A stretch of 52,592 nt of DNA, taken from assembly GCA_949288955.1 (NCBI GenBank), contig CASEMS010000023.1, forward strand, positions 1-52,592. The letters run 5' to 3'. Position numbers and translations under genes: made by a program. The notes beneath the pieces are model-generated. The model did not search any database, was not told where the DNA came from, and worked only from the letters and a program-made list of their open reading frames with translations. Every line of letters begins with the position of its first letter. Positions within the stretch are counted from its first letter, which is position 1. The stretch comes from an uncultured Lentisphaeraceae bacterium. GTDB taxonomy: Bacteria > Verrucomicrobiota > Kiritimatiellia > RFP12 > DVOR01. Below are positions 17,249 to 25,300 of this stretch, piece after piece.

Positions 17249-17737
17249 ATGGAAGATGAGATCGTCATCCGCCGTGCCACCCTTGAGGATGTCTTCGCCA
17301 TCCATCGCCTCATCCAGAGCTACCCGCACGAGCTGATCCTCCGCCCCGTCAACAACATCGTCGAGAACATCGACCGCTTCACCGTCGCCGTCCGCGGGCG
17401 AGAGCTGGCCGCTTGCGCCGCTTGGCAGATTCTCCCGGAGATTGGCTGCCCCGAGGGCGCCACCGTCGAGCTTCAGTCCGTCGCCGTTAGCCAAGCCTAC
17501 CGTGGCCAGGGCATCGGCACCCGTCTCGTTCGCTTCGTGCTCCAACGCATTGACGGTTTCAAGCCAGCCCAAGCCCTTGTCCTCACCTTCGAGCCGGGTT
17601 TCTTCGGCAAGCTCGGCTTCAAGGAGGTGCCCAAGACCGCCATCATCCACAAGATTTATCGCGGCTGCGTCTACTGCACCAAGCACACCAATCCCTTCAC
17701 CTGCCCCGAGATCGCCATGGCCCTCCAGCTCCGCTGA
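17249..17737 (+). CDS. Short-form N-acetylglutamate synthase (GNAT)
   Basis: A 162-residue GNAT acetyltransferase. The pattern matches stand-alone ArgA-type synthases: IRRATLEDVFAIHRLI at the start, LRPVNNIVENIDRF, LQSVAVSQAYRGQGIGTRLV (acetyl-CoA loop RGQGIG), LTFEPGFFGKLGFKEV and a C-terminal cysteine-containing tail HKIYRGCVYC ... EIAMAL. Such enzymes make N-acetylglutamate, the first step of arginine synthesis. AAGGAG precedes the ATG. It is the last gene of a long plus-strand run and is followed by a terminator. No other arg genes are nearby, so the pathway assignment rests on sequence pattern alone. Confidence 0.78.
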   Translation: MEDEIVIRRATLEDVFAIHRLIQSYPHELILRPVNNIVENIDRFTVAVRGRELAACAAWQILPEIGCPEGATVELQSVAVSQAYRGQGIGTRLVRFVLQRIDGFKPAQALVLTFEPGFFGKLGFKEVPKTAIIHKIYRGCVYCTKHTNPFTCPEIAMALQLR

Positions 17738-17751
17738 CCCATCGGCTCCCC

Positions 17752-17791
17752 AAAAGCCCCCGCGCCTCTCTGAGACGCGGGGGCTTTTTTT
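17752..17791 (+). terminator. Rho-independent terminator after the acetyltransferase
   Basis: Stem AGCCCCCGCG (17755-17764) pairs with CGCGGGGGCT (17776-17785) and is followed by a T tract. Confidence 0.92.
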
Positions 17792-17846
17792 GTGCGTTCG
17801 TCCCTGCTCCACCCCGGTCGTTGGGTGGGCGGACACGGTTTTTCGC

Positions 17847-17876
17847 TTGCGGGGGAAGGGGACGGAGTGCTATTAT
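17847..17876 (+). promoter_or_regulatory. Promoter of the TonB-receptor operon (leaderless type)
   Basis: TTGCGG (17847-17852), 18 bp, then TATTAT (17871-17876). The ATG begins only 7 nt later, so transcription would start at or next to the start codon. Confidence 0.7.
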
Positions 17877-17883
17877 TAGGCAC

Positions 17884-20007
17884 ATGAAAGTGCTTCTCTC
17901 TCTTGGTTTCGGTGTGATGGCGGCTGGCGTGTGGGCCTCGGATGAGGCGCAGGGTGGCGCGCCGGTGACGAACGAGGTGGTGCGGGTGACGGCGGCGCCG
18001 TTGCCGAGGTATCGCGTGGAGGCGACGGATTCGGGGACACTGGTGAGTCTGCCGCCGGAGAAGTCGCCGTTCACGGTGGACACGTTCACGGAGGATTTCA
18101 TCCGGGAGCGGAACGCGGCGGATCTGGACCAGTTGCTGACCTTGCAGCCGGGGGTCTATCAGGGGGGGAAGACGGTGATGGCGCGGCAGGCGGGGACGTA
18201 CACGATCCGCGGCTTCTCGGGGAGCGAGGTGCTGTGGGGTGGGGTGCCGCTGACGGGTGGGGTGGCGACCTTCCTGGATCCGACGTTGTTGGAGGGGGTG
18301 GACATCGTGAAGGGGCCGGTGGGCGGGGCCTACGGGAGCCAGATGGGGAGCATGACGGATCTGATGGGGGCGGGGGGAACGGTGATCCTGCGGCCGAAGC
18401 GGCCGTCGTTCGAGGAGGATTTCCGGGAGTTCCTGTTGCGAGGTTCCTACTCGAAGGCGTCGGGCACGCGACTGAAGTGGGCGGCGGACGTGAACGAGGT
18501 GTTGGAGGATGAGCGGCTGGCGGTGCGGTTGCCGGTGGCGTATGAGTGGCGGGAGCCGGGGTGGGCGCCTTCGTCGGCGGGTCATGGGCGGATGGTTACG
18601 GCGGCGCCGAGCCTGGCGTTCCGTCTGCTGGATCGGCTTGAGCTGGGGCTGGACCTCTTCTATCAGTATAGCAACCAGCCGGCCTACCAAGGGGTTCGGA
18701 CGCTCTATGGGAAGCCTTACGGGAGCGGCTGGGATGACACGTACACGCGCCCGGGGGATCGGCTGCGCTTCATGACCTTTGGGGGAACCTTCCGGGTGGA
18801 TGGGGAGGTGTCGGACTGGCTGACGCTGCGCACGCGGATCTCCTTCTTCCAGAGCGAGAACCGCTATGACTACCGCGGGCCTTACTCGAACGTGGGCTTC
18901 GACCCGTGGTCGGAGGATTACCGCTATGAGTGGGCGGCGGGGGATCGGCTCTACCGCACATTCCACGCGGGGCAGGATGCCATCCTCAAGTTCGAGACGT
19001 GGGGGGTGGAACATCAGCTGTTGCTGGGGGTGAGCACGACGGTGAAGGAGATCAGCGGCTGGGGCGGCTTCGCCTCCACGGGGCGGAGCGGCGTGGTGAA
19101 CGAATCGAACTACCTGGAGACGATCAAGGCCACGGGCTACAGCGACACGCGCCAGCAGAAGATCGGCCTGAACGTGCAGGAGCTGGCGGAGTGGCACGGG
19201 CTGAGCCTGATCGCCGGGCTGCGCGCCGATTGGCACGACAGCGTGAATCACGTCCACGAATGGACCTTCTCCCCGAGGCTGGGGCTCTCCTATGACATCC
19301 TGGAGGAGGGCTGGGCCATCCTCTTCGCGAACGTCTCGCTGACCGAGACGCCGAACTTCAACTACAAGCGTTGGCCCGACAACACGGGCACGGCGCCCTC
19401 GGACTACCTCGATTCCACCTGGCGCGCGGTGCAGAAGGAGGCGGGGCTGCGCCTCAACCCCATCGGCTCGCTCTGGCTCTCGGCGGCCGTCTTCCGCATC
19501 GACCAGTCCAACGCGCCCGTGGCGATGACCGACGACTTCTCGGGCGAGGGCTATTACGTGGACGACGGCAAGACCTTTTCCCAGGGCTTCGAGTTCTCGG
19601 CCTCGGGGGATCTCACCGACGATTGGTCGCTCTACCTGGCCTATGCCTACATCGATTACTACGACAAGACGAACAATCGCCGCTTCGACCGCTTCCCGCC
19701 CCACGCCGTCTCCTTCTGGACCAGCTACAAGGCGCCGTGGTTCTACGACGCGGTCTTTGGCTTCGGCGGGCGTTGGCGCGACGCGTGGATGATGACTTTC
19801 CGCGGCGGCCCCGCCGGCGACGACCAGGTGGCCAAGCGCCTGCTCACCTTCGACGCCTCCCTCGACTTCCCCGTCTCCGAGCATTTCACCCTCGGCATCG
19901 CCCTGCGCAACATCTTCGACAGCCGCGGCGTGGAATCGGCCCGCAACCTCCAGGCCTTCGCCAACGAGGGCCGCACCCTTGAGATCTCCCTCCGCGGCAC
20001 CTTCTGA
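17884..20007 (+). CDS. TonB-dependent outer-membrane receptor
   Basis: A 707-residue outer-membrane protein. The signal peptide spans about residues 1-19 (MKVLLSLGFGVMAAGVWA). The plug domain follows: SPFTVDTFTEDFIRERNAADL, GTYTIRGFSGSEVLWGGVPL, GVDIVKGPVGGAYGSQMG, and VILRPKRP at its end. The rest is a beta barrel with alternating aromatic strands, ending in a terminal Phe (LRGTF). The plug pattern resembles siderophore receptors. It is followed 6 bp later by an ABC ATPase. No canonical TonB box is obvious. There is no ribosome-binding site; the -10 element lies 7 nt before the ATG. Substrate unknown; the iron-type repressor at 8311 could be a regulator, but no site was identified. Confidence 0.92.
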   Translation: MKVLLSLGFGVMAAGVWASDEAQGGAPVTNEVVRVTAAPLPRYRVEATDSGTLVSLPPEKSPFTVDTFTEDFIRERNAADLDQLLTLQPGVYQGGKTVMARQAGTYTIRGFSGSEVLWGGVPLTGGVATFLDPTLLEGVDIVKGPVGGAYGSQMGSMTDLMGAGGTVILRPKRPSFEEDFREFLLRGSYSKASGTRLKWAADVNEVLEDERLAVRLPVAYEWREPGWAPSSAGHGRMVTAAPSLAFRLLDRLELGLDLFYQYSNQPAYQGVRTLYGKPYGSGWDDTYTRPGDRLRFMTFGGTFRVDGEVSDWLTLRTRISFFQSENRYDYRGPYSNVGFDPWSEDYRYEWAAGDRLYRTFHAGQDAILKFETWGVEHQLLLGVSTTVKEISGWGGFASTGRSGVVNESNYLETIKATGYSDTRQQKIGLNVQELAEWHGLSLIAGLRADWHDSVNHVHEWTFSPRLGLSYDILEEGWAILFANVSLTETPNFNYKRWPDNTGTAPSDYLDSTWRAVQKEAGLRLNPIGSLWLSAAVFRIDQSNAPVAMTDDFSGEGYYVDDGKTFSQGFEFSASGDLTDDWSLYLAYAYIDYYDKTNNRRFDRFPPHAVSFWTSYKAPWFYDAVFGFGGRWRDAWMMTFRGGPAGDDQVAKRLLTFDASLDFPVSEHFTLGIALRNIFDSRGVESARNLQAFANEGRTLEISLRGTF

Positions 20008-20013
20008 CCCGCC

Positions 20014-20739
20014 ATGAACGCGCTCCAAGCCACCAGTCTCGTCAAGTCCTTCCGCGTGGAGGGGCGGATGATCGACGTCCTGCGCGGCGTCAGCCTCGCC
20101 GTGCCCCAAGGCGCCTTCCATGCCGTCATGGGCCCCTCCGGCTCCGGCAAGTCCACCCTCCTCAACCTCTTGGCCGGCCTGCTCCCGCCCGACTCCGGGG
20201 AGGTCGCCCTCGCCGGGCGCCCCCTCGCCGGGCTCTCCGACCGCGCGCGCACCCTCCTGCGCCGCCGCGCGGTGGGCATCGTCTTCCAGGACTGCAACCT
20301 CATCCCCACCCTCACCGTCGCCCAGAACATCGCCCTCCCCGCCCTGCTCGACGGCCGCGACCTGCCGCCCGACCGCCTCGACACCCTTCTGCGCCTGGTC
20401 AATCTGACCCATCGCCGCGACCAGCCCGCCGACCGCCTCTCCGGCGGCGAGGCCCAGCGCACCGCCATCGCCCGCGCCTTCGCGATGGAGCCGGGCGTCA
20501 TCCTGGCCGACGAGCCCACCGGCAACCTGGATTCCCCCGCCGCCGCCGACTTCTGCGCCACCCTCACCCGCCTCAACCGCGCCCTCGGCGCCGCCATTCT
20601 CCTTATCTCCCACGACCCGCAGGTGGCCGCCGCCGCCGACGTCGTCCACTTCCTCCGCGACGGCCGCGTCGTGGGCGCCTTCGAGACGCGGCACGACCCC
20701 GCCGCCGTCTCCGCCGCCTACCTGAGGGCGATGGCGTGA
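20014..20739 (+). CDS. LolD/MacB-type ABC transporter ATPase
   Basis: A 241-residue ATP-binding subunit. Walker A GPSGSGKST is at 40-48, the Q-loop region VFQDCNLIPTLTV near 90-102, the signature LSGGEAQR at 142-149, Walker B with ILADEPTGNLDS at 163-174, and the switch His in LISHD near 200. The TVAQNIALP and DEPTGNLDS strings place it in the LolD/MacB/FtsE group that pairs with FtsX-type permeases. The permease gene overlaps it by 4 bp (GTGA). Located just after a TonB-dependent receptor. Confidence 0.94.
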   Translation: MNALQATSLVKSFRVEGRMIDVLRGVSLAVPQGAFHAVMGPSGSGKSTLLNLLAGLLPPDSGEVALAGRPLAGLSDRARTLLRRRAVGIVFQDCNLIPTLTVAQNIALPALLDGRDLPPDRLDTLLRLVNLTHRRDQPADRLSGGEAQRTAIARAFAMEPGVILADEPTGNLDSPAAADFCATLTRLNRALGAAILLISHDPQVAAAADVVHFLRDGRVVGAFETRHDPAAVSAAYLRAMA

Positions 20740-23438
20740 GCGCGCTGGGCCTCCTCTTCCGCGACGTCCTCCGCCGCGACCGCGTCCGCCTCCTCTGCGC
20801 GCTCATCGGGGTGGCCGCCGCCGCCGCGCTCCTGGCCTGGGCCGTTGGTTTGGCCGAGACCACCACCGCCCAATGCCGCCCCCTCGCCGAGCGTCTGGGC
20901 CGACCCTTCGATTGTTGGGTCGCCACCGGCCGCGCCTCCGCCGCCGCGCCCAAGGGCAGCGGGATGCAGACCCTCGCCCACGGCTCCCCCTTCAAGATGA
21001 TCCCCGCCGCCGTCGCCGAGGCCGTCAAAGCCTCGCCGGACGTCGCCTCCGTCCTCACCACCACCGTCTTCCGCTGCCGCCTCGACTGGCGTCCCGAGGG
21101 ACGCCCCCTCCAAGGCCCCGGCGTCGGCGGCGGCGTCGCGCCCGTCCGGGACTTCCCCGAGTGCCCCTATCCCGAGGGCCTCGCGGCCGGCCGCTGGCCC
21201 CGTGCCGACGCGCCGGAGCCGGAGTTCGCCATCTCCCCACGCGCCTTCGGCGAGGGGGGCCTGCGCGACGCCCCGCCCCTCGGCACGAAGGTGCCCGTCG
21301 TCACCCCCACCGGCCGCATGGAGGCGACGATCTGCGGGTACCTCGACGAGCGGATCCGCCCCGTCGGGGGCTTCCCCACGCTCTTCGCCAGCGACGACCT
21401 CGCCGCCGCGACCGCCCTCGCCGAGACCGGCGGCGGGTGCAACCTCATGCTCATCCGCCTCAAACCCCTCCGCTCCCCCGATGCCCTCGCCGAATTGGTC
21501 CGCACCGTCTCGCCGGACGACGACGCGGCGACGCTCGTAACGCGGCAGGGACTCCTCCGCCAACTCCGCTCCGACGCCACCAACAACCTCCTCTTCCAAC
21601 TCCCCCTCCTCGTCGCCCTCGCCTGCGTCGCCACCCTCTGCATGATCGGCAGCGCCCTCTGCGTCGGCCTGGAGCAGAACCGCCTCCGTCACGCCCGACT
21701 CCGCGCCTTGGGCATGACCACCCGCCAACTCATGGCGTTGGTCGCCCGCGAGGCGCTCTTCCTCAGTGGGGTCGGGGGCGTCTTGGGCCTCGGGGTGGGG
21801 CTGGGCGTGCTGGCCCTCTTCGTCCGCGCCCATCCCCTGGCCTTCCCCGATGGGCTGATGGTCGGTTGGGCGACGCCCGTGGCTGTGGCCGCGCTCCTGG
21901 CCCTCTCCGCCGGGCTTGCGCTCTGGGTGCCCCTGCGCCGCGCCGCGCGCCTCAGCCCCTGCGAGCTCCGCGTCGCCTCGCTCCCCCCGCGGCCCGCCCA
22001 CCCGTGGCGGCGCGGCCTGCTGGCCTTGGCGGCGATGCTCCCCGTGCTCGGCACGCTCATCCCCTTCTCGCCCAACCCGATCCTGCGCAGCGCGTGGTTC
22101 CTTCTCGTCGGCCTCCCGCTCGCGGTCTGGGGGCTCATCGCCCTCACGCGTCCCCTCATGGCCCTCTGCGAACGCCTCCTGGCGCGCCCCCTCGGCTTCC
22201 TTCTGCGCCTCCGCCCCGCGCTCCTGCGCGGCGCCCTCACCCGCGCCGCCGACCGCAACGCCCACCTGGCGCTCACCCTCACCGCCGGCCTGGGGGCCTA
22301 CTTCGCCATCCACATCTGGGGCGCCTCCCTCACCGACCCCTTCATCCCCTCCCGCACCCTTCCCCCCGCCATCGTCTCCCTCCTGCCCAACGGCGTCAGC
22401 CCCGACTGCGCGCAGGCCCTCATCCGCGCCGCCGACCTCCCCGCCCGCCCCTTCTTCGCCGAGCAGTACCGCTTGGCCGAGGCGGACTACCAGGCCATCG
22501 GCGCGCGCGTCGGCCGCCTCCCCGCGCAGAACAACGTCCTCCTCGTCGCCACCCCCGGCGAGGATGGCGTCGCCGTCACCGAGATGTTCGCCCGCCAATG
22601 CCGCCTGCGCGTGGGCGACACCTTCCGTATCCAACGGCTCGACGCCTCCGGCGCCGTCCGCGAGCTGCCCCTCACCATCACCCAGGTCGTCCGCTGCAAC
22701 TGGCACCTTGTTACCGCCCGCGCCGGGCTCCGCGCCCGCGACGGCGCCCCCTTCGGCACGCTCGGCCCCGTCTTCGTGGGGATGGATGTGGCCGCCGCGT
22801 GGGATCCCGACCGCGCCGCGCGCGTCCGCTTCCTGTGGCTCGACGCGCTCCCCCCCGCGGCGGGCGAGGCCGCGCTCTACTCCGCCGCCAACCTGCTGGA
22901 ACTCCGCCTCCAACGCGTCGCCGAGGCCGACCCCGCGCCCTTCCGCCCCGCCGTGCGCGGCCCCGGCCCCCGCGCCGCCTTCCCCAACGTCACCGTCCAT
23001 CTGCGCGACGAGATCGCCGAGGGCACCCTCGCGCACAGCGGCGAGCTGCTCGGCGAGCTCGCCCGCATCCCGCTCTGGTCGCTCCTCATCCTCTCCCTCG
23101 GCTTCGTCTCCCTCCTCACCGCCAACGTCCGCGCGATGGCCGGCGAGCTCCGCACCCTCCACGCCGTGGGCATGACGCGCGGGCAGATGGGGCGCTTCCT
23201 CTTCGCCCAGGCGCTCATCCTCTGCGCCGTCTCCGCGCTCTTGGCGCTCCTGCTCGGCGTGACGGTGGGGTGGGGCTTCACCGGGTGGACGCTGGCCTGG
23301 ATGCCTTTCGGCGGCCTGCCCACCGTGTTGGTCCTCCCGTGGCCGCGCCTCTTGGAGGGCCTGGCGCTTCTGCTCGCCGCGACCTTCGTGGTGACGCCGC
23401 TCCCCATCCGCCTGCTGATCCGCGCGATCCTGCGCTGA
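20736..23438 (+). CDS. FtsX/MacB-family ABC permease, duplicated 10-TM type
   Basis: A 900-residue inner-membrane permease starting at GTG overlapping the ATPase stop. Membrane segments in order: one near residues 20-40, a periplasmic domain to about 285, three FtsX-type segments to about 400, two more near 425-480, another near 510-530, a second periplasmic domain to about 760, and three final segments. This duplicated FtsX layout resembles YbbP-like permeases rather than MacB (four segments). With the ATPase it should move a hydrophobic or lipidated substrate, or do mechanical work, instead of the classic siderophore import done by BtuCD-type permeases. No membrane-fusion protein is present. 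The gene ends at a strong terminator. Confidence 0.88.
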   Translation: MSALGLLFRDVLRRDRVRLLCALIGVAAAAALLAWAVGLAETTTAQCRPLAERLGRPFDCWVATGRASAAAPKGSGMQTLAHGSPFKMIPAAVAEAVKASPDVASVLTTTVFRCRLDWRPEGRPLQGPGVGGGVAPVRDFPECPYPEGLAAGRWPRADAPEPEFAISPRAFGEGGLRDAPPLGTKVPVVTPTGRMEATICGYLDERIRPVGGFPTLFASDDLAAATALAETGGGCNLMLIRLKPLRSPDALAELVRTVSPDDDAATLVTRQGLLRQLRSDATNNLLFQLPLLVALACVATLCMIGSALCVGLEQNRLRHARLRALGMTTRQLMALVAREALFLSGVGGVLGLGVGLGVLALFVRAHPLAFPDGLMVGWATPVAVAALLALSAGLALWVPLRRAARLSPCELRVASLPPRPAHPWRRGLLALAAMLPVLGTLIPFSPNPILRSAWFLLVGLPLAVWGLIALTRPLMALCERLLARPLGFLLRLRPALLRGALTRAADRNAHLALTLTAGLGAYFAIHIWGASLTDPFIPSRTLPPAIVSLLPNGVSPDCAQALIRAADLPARPFFAEQYRLAEADYQAIGARVGRLPAQNNVLLVATPGEDGVAVTEMFARQCRLRVGDTFRIQRLDASGAVRELPLTITQVVRCNWHLVTARAGLRARDGAPFGTLGPVFVGMDVAAAWDPDRAARVRFLWLDALPPAAGEAALYSAANLLELRLQRVAEADPAPFRPAVRGPGPRAAFPNVTVHLRDEIAEGTLAHSGELLGELARIPLWSLLILSLGFVSLLTANVRAMAGELRTLHAVGMTRGQMGRFLFAQALILCAVSALLALLLGVTVGWGFTGWTLAWMPFGGLPTVLVLPWPRLLEGLALLLAATFVVTPLPIRLLIRAILR

Positions 23439-23450
23439 GGCGCGACGACA

Positions 23451-23487
23451 AAAAAGCCCCCGGCTCGTCGAGCCGGGGGCTTTTTTT
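23451..23487. terminator. Bidirectional rho-independent terminator
   Basis: Stem GCCCCCGGCTC (23456-23466) pairs with GAGCCGGGGGC (23470-23480) around loop GTC, flanked by A and T tracts. It sits between converging genes. Confidence 0.94.
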
Positions 23488-23498
23488 GTCTTCAGGGC

Positions 23499-24173
23499 TT
23501 AGCCCTGTGTGCGCTTGGCGGCGGCCAAGGACTCCTCGTACTTCTGCTTGCACTTCACGCAGCGGATGGCGAAGGGCCAGGCGCGGAGGCGGTCGCGGGG
23601 GATGAGGCAGCCGCACATCGAGCAGATGCCGTAGGTCTTGTTCTTGATGGCGAGGAGGGCGTCGTCGATGGCGCGCAGGCGCTTATGTTGGTCGGCGGCG
23701 CGGGTGAGGTCGCTGTCGCGGGAGAAGACGTTGGAGCCGTCCTCCTCCACGTTCTCCTCGTCGGCGGACTGGAGGGCGTTGGAGCGGGTGGCGGCGATGT
23801 GGGCGCGGATGGTCTCGCGCTCGGCGAGGAACTTCTTGCGGAACTCTTCGAGCGCCTCGTCGCTGAAATGCTGGGTGCCGGTGGGCTGGCGGCCGACGCG
23901 GGCGGCCTGGGGTTTGCCGCCCGAGGGGCGCACCAACGCGTATTTGGGCTTGGGGCCGCGGGGGGCGGAGGCCTCGGGGGTGGCCGCGGGGGGCTGGGCC
24001 TTTGCCTTGGGCGTGGGCTGTGGCGCGGCCTTGGGCATCGGCTTGCGGGCGGGGCGCGTGGCCTTGGGGGCTTGCGAGGCGGTGGCGCGCCCGGCCGTCT
24101 TTTTGGCGGGGGCGGCTTTCTTGGGTTTGGCGGCCTTGGCGGCGGCCGGGGGTTGTGTCGGTGTCTTCTTCAT
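23499..24173 (-). CDS. DksA/TraR-type zinc-finger protein with H1-like N-terminal tail
   Basis: A 224-residue protein. The first ~100 residues are Lys/Ala/Pro-rich with AAKAAKPKKAAPAKK-type runs like histone H1 tails. From about residue 115 a DksA-like coiled coil starts (FSDEALEEFRKKFLAERETI ...). The zinc finger is at 184-208 (CSMC ... CVKC, followed by KQKYEE), with the DksA signature YGICxxC and RLRAWPFAIRC. DksA proteins bind RNA polymerase and modulate transcription with ppGpp. The start is fixed by GGAAGGAG 7 nt upstream; a longer frame upstream runs through repeats. The basic tail suggests additional DNA binding. Confidence 0.88.
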   Translation of the reverse strand: MKKTPTQPPAAAKAAKPKKAAPAKKTAGRATASQAPKATRPARKPMPKAAPQPTPKAKAQPPAATPEASAPRGPKPKYALVRPSGGKPQAARVGRQPTGTQHFSDEALEEFRKKFLAERETIRAHIAATRSNALQSADEENVEEDGSNVFSRDSDLTRAADQHKRLRAIDDALLAIKNKTYGICSMCGCLIPRDRLRAWPFAIRCVKCKQKYEESLAAAKRTQG

Positions 24174-24243
24174 GGTGACACTCCTTCCTGTTGGCCTGCG
24201 CACGATCCGGGCGATGCCCCGGCCATGCGTTCGTAACAAGCCT

Positions 24244-24273
24244 ATTTTAACAAACCCGCGCCACCCTGCGCAA
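24244..24273 (-). promoter_or_regulatory. Promoter of the DksA-like gene
   Basis: On the minus strand, TTGCGC (24273-24268), 18 bp, then TAAAAT (24249-24244). It leaves a leader of about 65 nt. Confidence 0.7.
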
Positions 24274-24395
24274 CCCTCCGTCAATCGCGCCCCGCCGACG
24301 GGGATGTGAAGTACCGCGAAGACGCGAGGTTGCGCGGGAGGCTTGGGGGCAGAGGGGAAGTTTGGAGGCTTGGAGGCTTGGGGCTTGGGGCTTGG

Positions 24396-24487
24396 GGGGA
24401 TTTGACCGCAAAGACGCAAGGTTGCGCGGGAGGCTTGCGGGCTCCGCCGGTCGCTCTGCGGGCTTCGCCCGCTGACCGCTCCCTACC
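24396..24487. repeat. Dispersed repeat of about 90 bp, copy 2
   Basis: Matches 272-366 almost throughout, including the hairpin GCGGGCTTCGCCCGC. The main differences lie near the middle, where GGGGGCGCGGGAG in copy 1 is GGTTGCGCGGGAG here. A shortened, more diverged copy lies at about 24306-24340. Confidence 0.75.
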
Positions 24488-24525
24488 CTGCCCAAGTGAG
24501 TCCTCCGCCGTCTTTCGTGTTCTTC

Positions 24526-24785
24526 CTCTGGCAGTCCTGTCGGCGGTAGCCGACCCCCAATCCGCTTCAATCCGCGCAATCTGCGGTTCCCCCCTCGCCG
24601 TCCTGCGCGGGCTACGCCCGCGCCCCCTTTGTGGCCTTTGTGCCCGTTGTGATTGTGTCCCCCCGTTGTGCTTCGTGTTCTTCCGTGCCCTCCTTCGTGC
24701 CCTTGGTGGTCTCCCTCTGGCAGTCCTGTCGGCGGTAGCCGACCCCCAATCCGCCTCAATCCGCGCAATCTGCGGTTCCCCCTCG
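24526..24785. repeat. Two direct copies of a roughly 70-bp repeat
   Basis: Copies at 24526-24595 and 24715-24785 both begin CTCTGGCAGTCCTGTCGGCG and end at GCGGTTCCCC, with one clear internal difference (CGCTTCAA against CGCCTCAA). The 120 bp between them is a T-rich, simple-looking stretch. The frame content does not suggest a protein. Confidence 0.8.
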
Positions 24786-24791
24786 TCGTCC

Positions 24792-24901
24792 TTGGCGGCC
24801 ACCTCTCTGCGACTCAGCGGCTGATCCACCGAGCATCGGCGGCTGATCCTCTGCGACTCAGCCGCTGAGTCTCTTTGGGGTGGCGGCCACTTCGCCGAGA
24901 G
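24792..24901 (+). repeat. 22-bp palindromic tandem repeats, cluster E (5 units)
   Basis: Starts at 24792, 24814, 24836, 24858 and 24880. The unit at 24814 has a perfect dyad core TCAGCGGCTGA and linker TCCACCGAGCA; the outer two are degenerate. Confidence 0.85.
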
Positions 24902-24960
24902 GGTCCTCCCGGTTCTTTTCGTCCTTCAGGCCGTTTTTTGGCGGAGAAGGGGGCTTGCGC

Positions 24961-24990
24961 TTGACGGAGGGCGCGGGGATGTGCTATCTT
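24961..24990 (+). promoter_or_regulatory. Promoter of rpmE
   Basis: TTGACG (24961-24966), 18 bp, then TATCTT (24985-24990) in the context TGTGCTATCTT. The start codon follows 36 bp later. Confidence 0.75.
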
Positions 24991-25026
24991 TGTCTGACTT
25001 TTTGAGTGCGAAAGGCTTTGCGTATC

Positions 25027-25230
25027 ATGAAGAAAGACATCCATCCCAAGTACGAGGACGCCACCATCACCTGCGCGTGCGGCAACGTCATCCACACCCG
25101 TTCCACCGTGAAGGCGATGTCCTGCAACGTCTGCTCCGCCTGCCACCCCTATTACACGGGCAAGAAGACCGTGATGGACACCGAGGGGCGCATCGACAAG
25201 TTCATGCAGCGTTACGGCAAGAAGAAATAA
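25027..25230 (+). CDS. rpmE: 50S ribosomal protein bL31 (zinc-binding form)
   Basis: A 67-residue ribosomal protein of the large-subunit central protuberance. It begins [14 protein letters not shown] and has the cysteines of the C+ form: CAC at 16-18 and CNVCSAC at 33-39, then HPYYTGKKT. Ends with the basic tail typical of the family. GAAAGG lies about 11 nt before the ATG. An in-frame ATG 21 bp upstream would add residues absent from bL31. Followed by a stem-loop and then prfA, an arrangement seen in many bacteria. Confidence 0.97.
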   Translation: MKKDIHPKYEDATITCACGNVIHTRSTVKAMSCNVCSACHPYYTGKKTVMDTEGRIDKFMQRYGKKK

Positions 25231-25251
25231 GCCGCGCCGCCCTTGTCCCAC

Positions 25252-25287
25252 AAAGACCGGCCAGCGCCATGCGCCGCGCCGGTCTTT
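25252..25287 (+). terminator. Stem-loop between rpmE and prfA
   Basis: AAAGACCGG (25252-25260) pairs with CCGGTCTTT (25279-25287), with further GC pairing inside and a short pyrimidine tract after. It could be a partial terminator or attenuator lowering prfA expression relative to rpmE. The T tract is weak. Confidence 0.5.
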
Positions 25288-25300
25288 CTTTCCTCCCCCC

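Larger units (their letters stand above)
24290..24960. other. Gene-free intergenic region filled with repeats
   Basis: Between the DksA-like gene promoter and the rpmE promoter there is no credible gene. It holds a partial copy of the 90-bp dispersed repeat (near 24306-24340), a full copy (24396-24487), a roughly 70-bp direct repeat (24526 and 24715), and a 22-bp palindromic cluster (from 24792). The open frames spanning it follow repeat sequence and lack ribosome-binding sites. Confidence 0.75.

Noticed and set aside
15335..17836. 833-codon minus-strand open frame over pdxB and the TrkA-like gene
   Set aside because: Antisense shadow with Gly/Asp/Ala-rich composition; the plus-strand genes have full family motifs.
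17671..20694. 1007-codon minus-strand open frame over the TonB receptor
   Set aside because: Low-complexity antisense of the receptor and ATPase; crosses a terminator and a promoter.
20718..23162. 814-codon minus-strand open frame over the permease
   Set aside because: Antisense shadow of low complexity; the plus strand encodes a coherent permease.
24306..24824. Overlapping open frames on both strands in the dksA-rpmE gap
   Set aside because: They translate direct repeats, giving duplicated peptide strings, and lack start signals.
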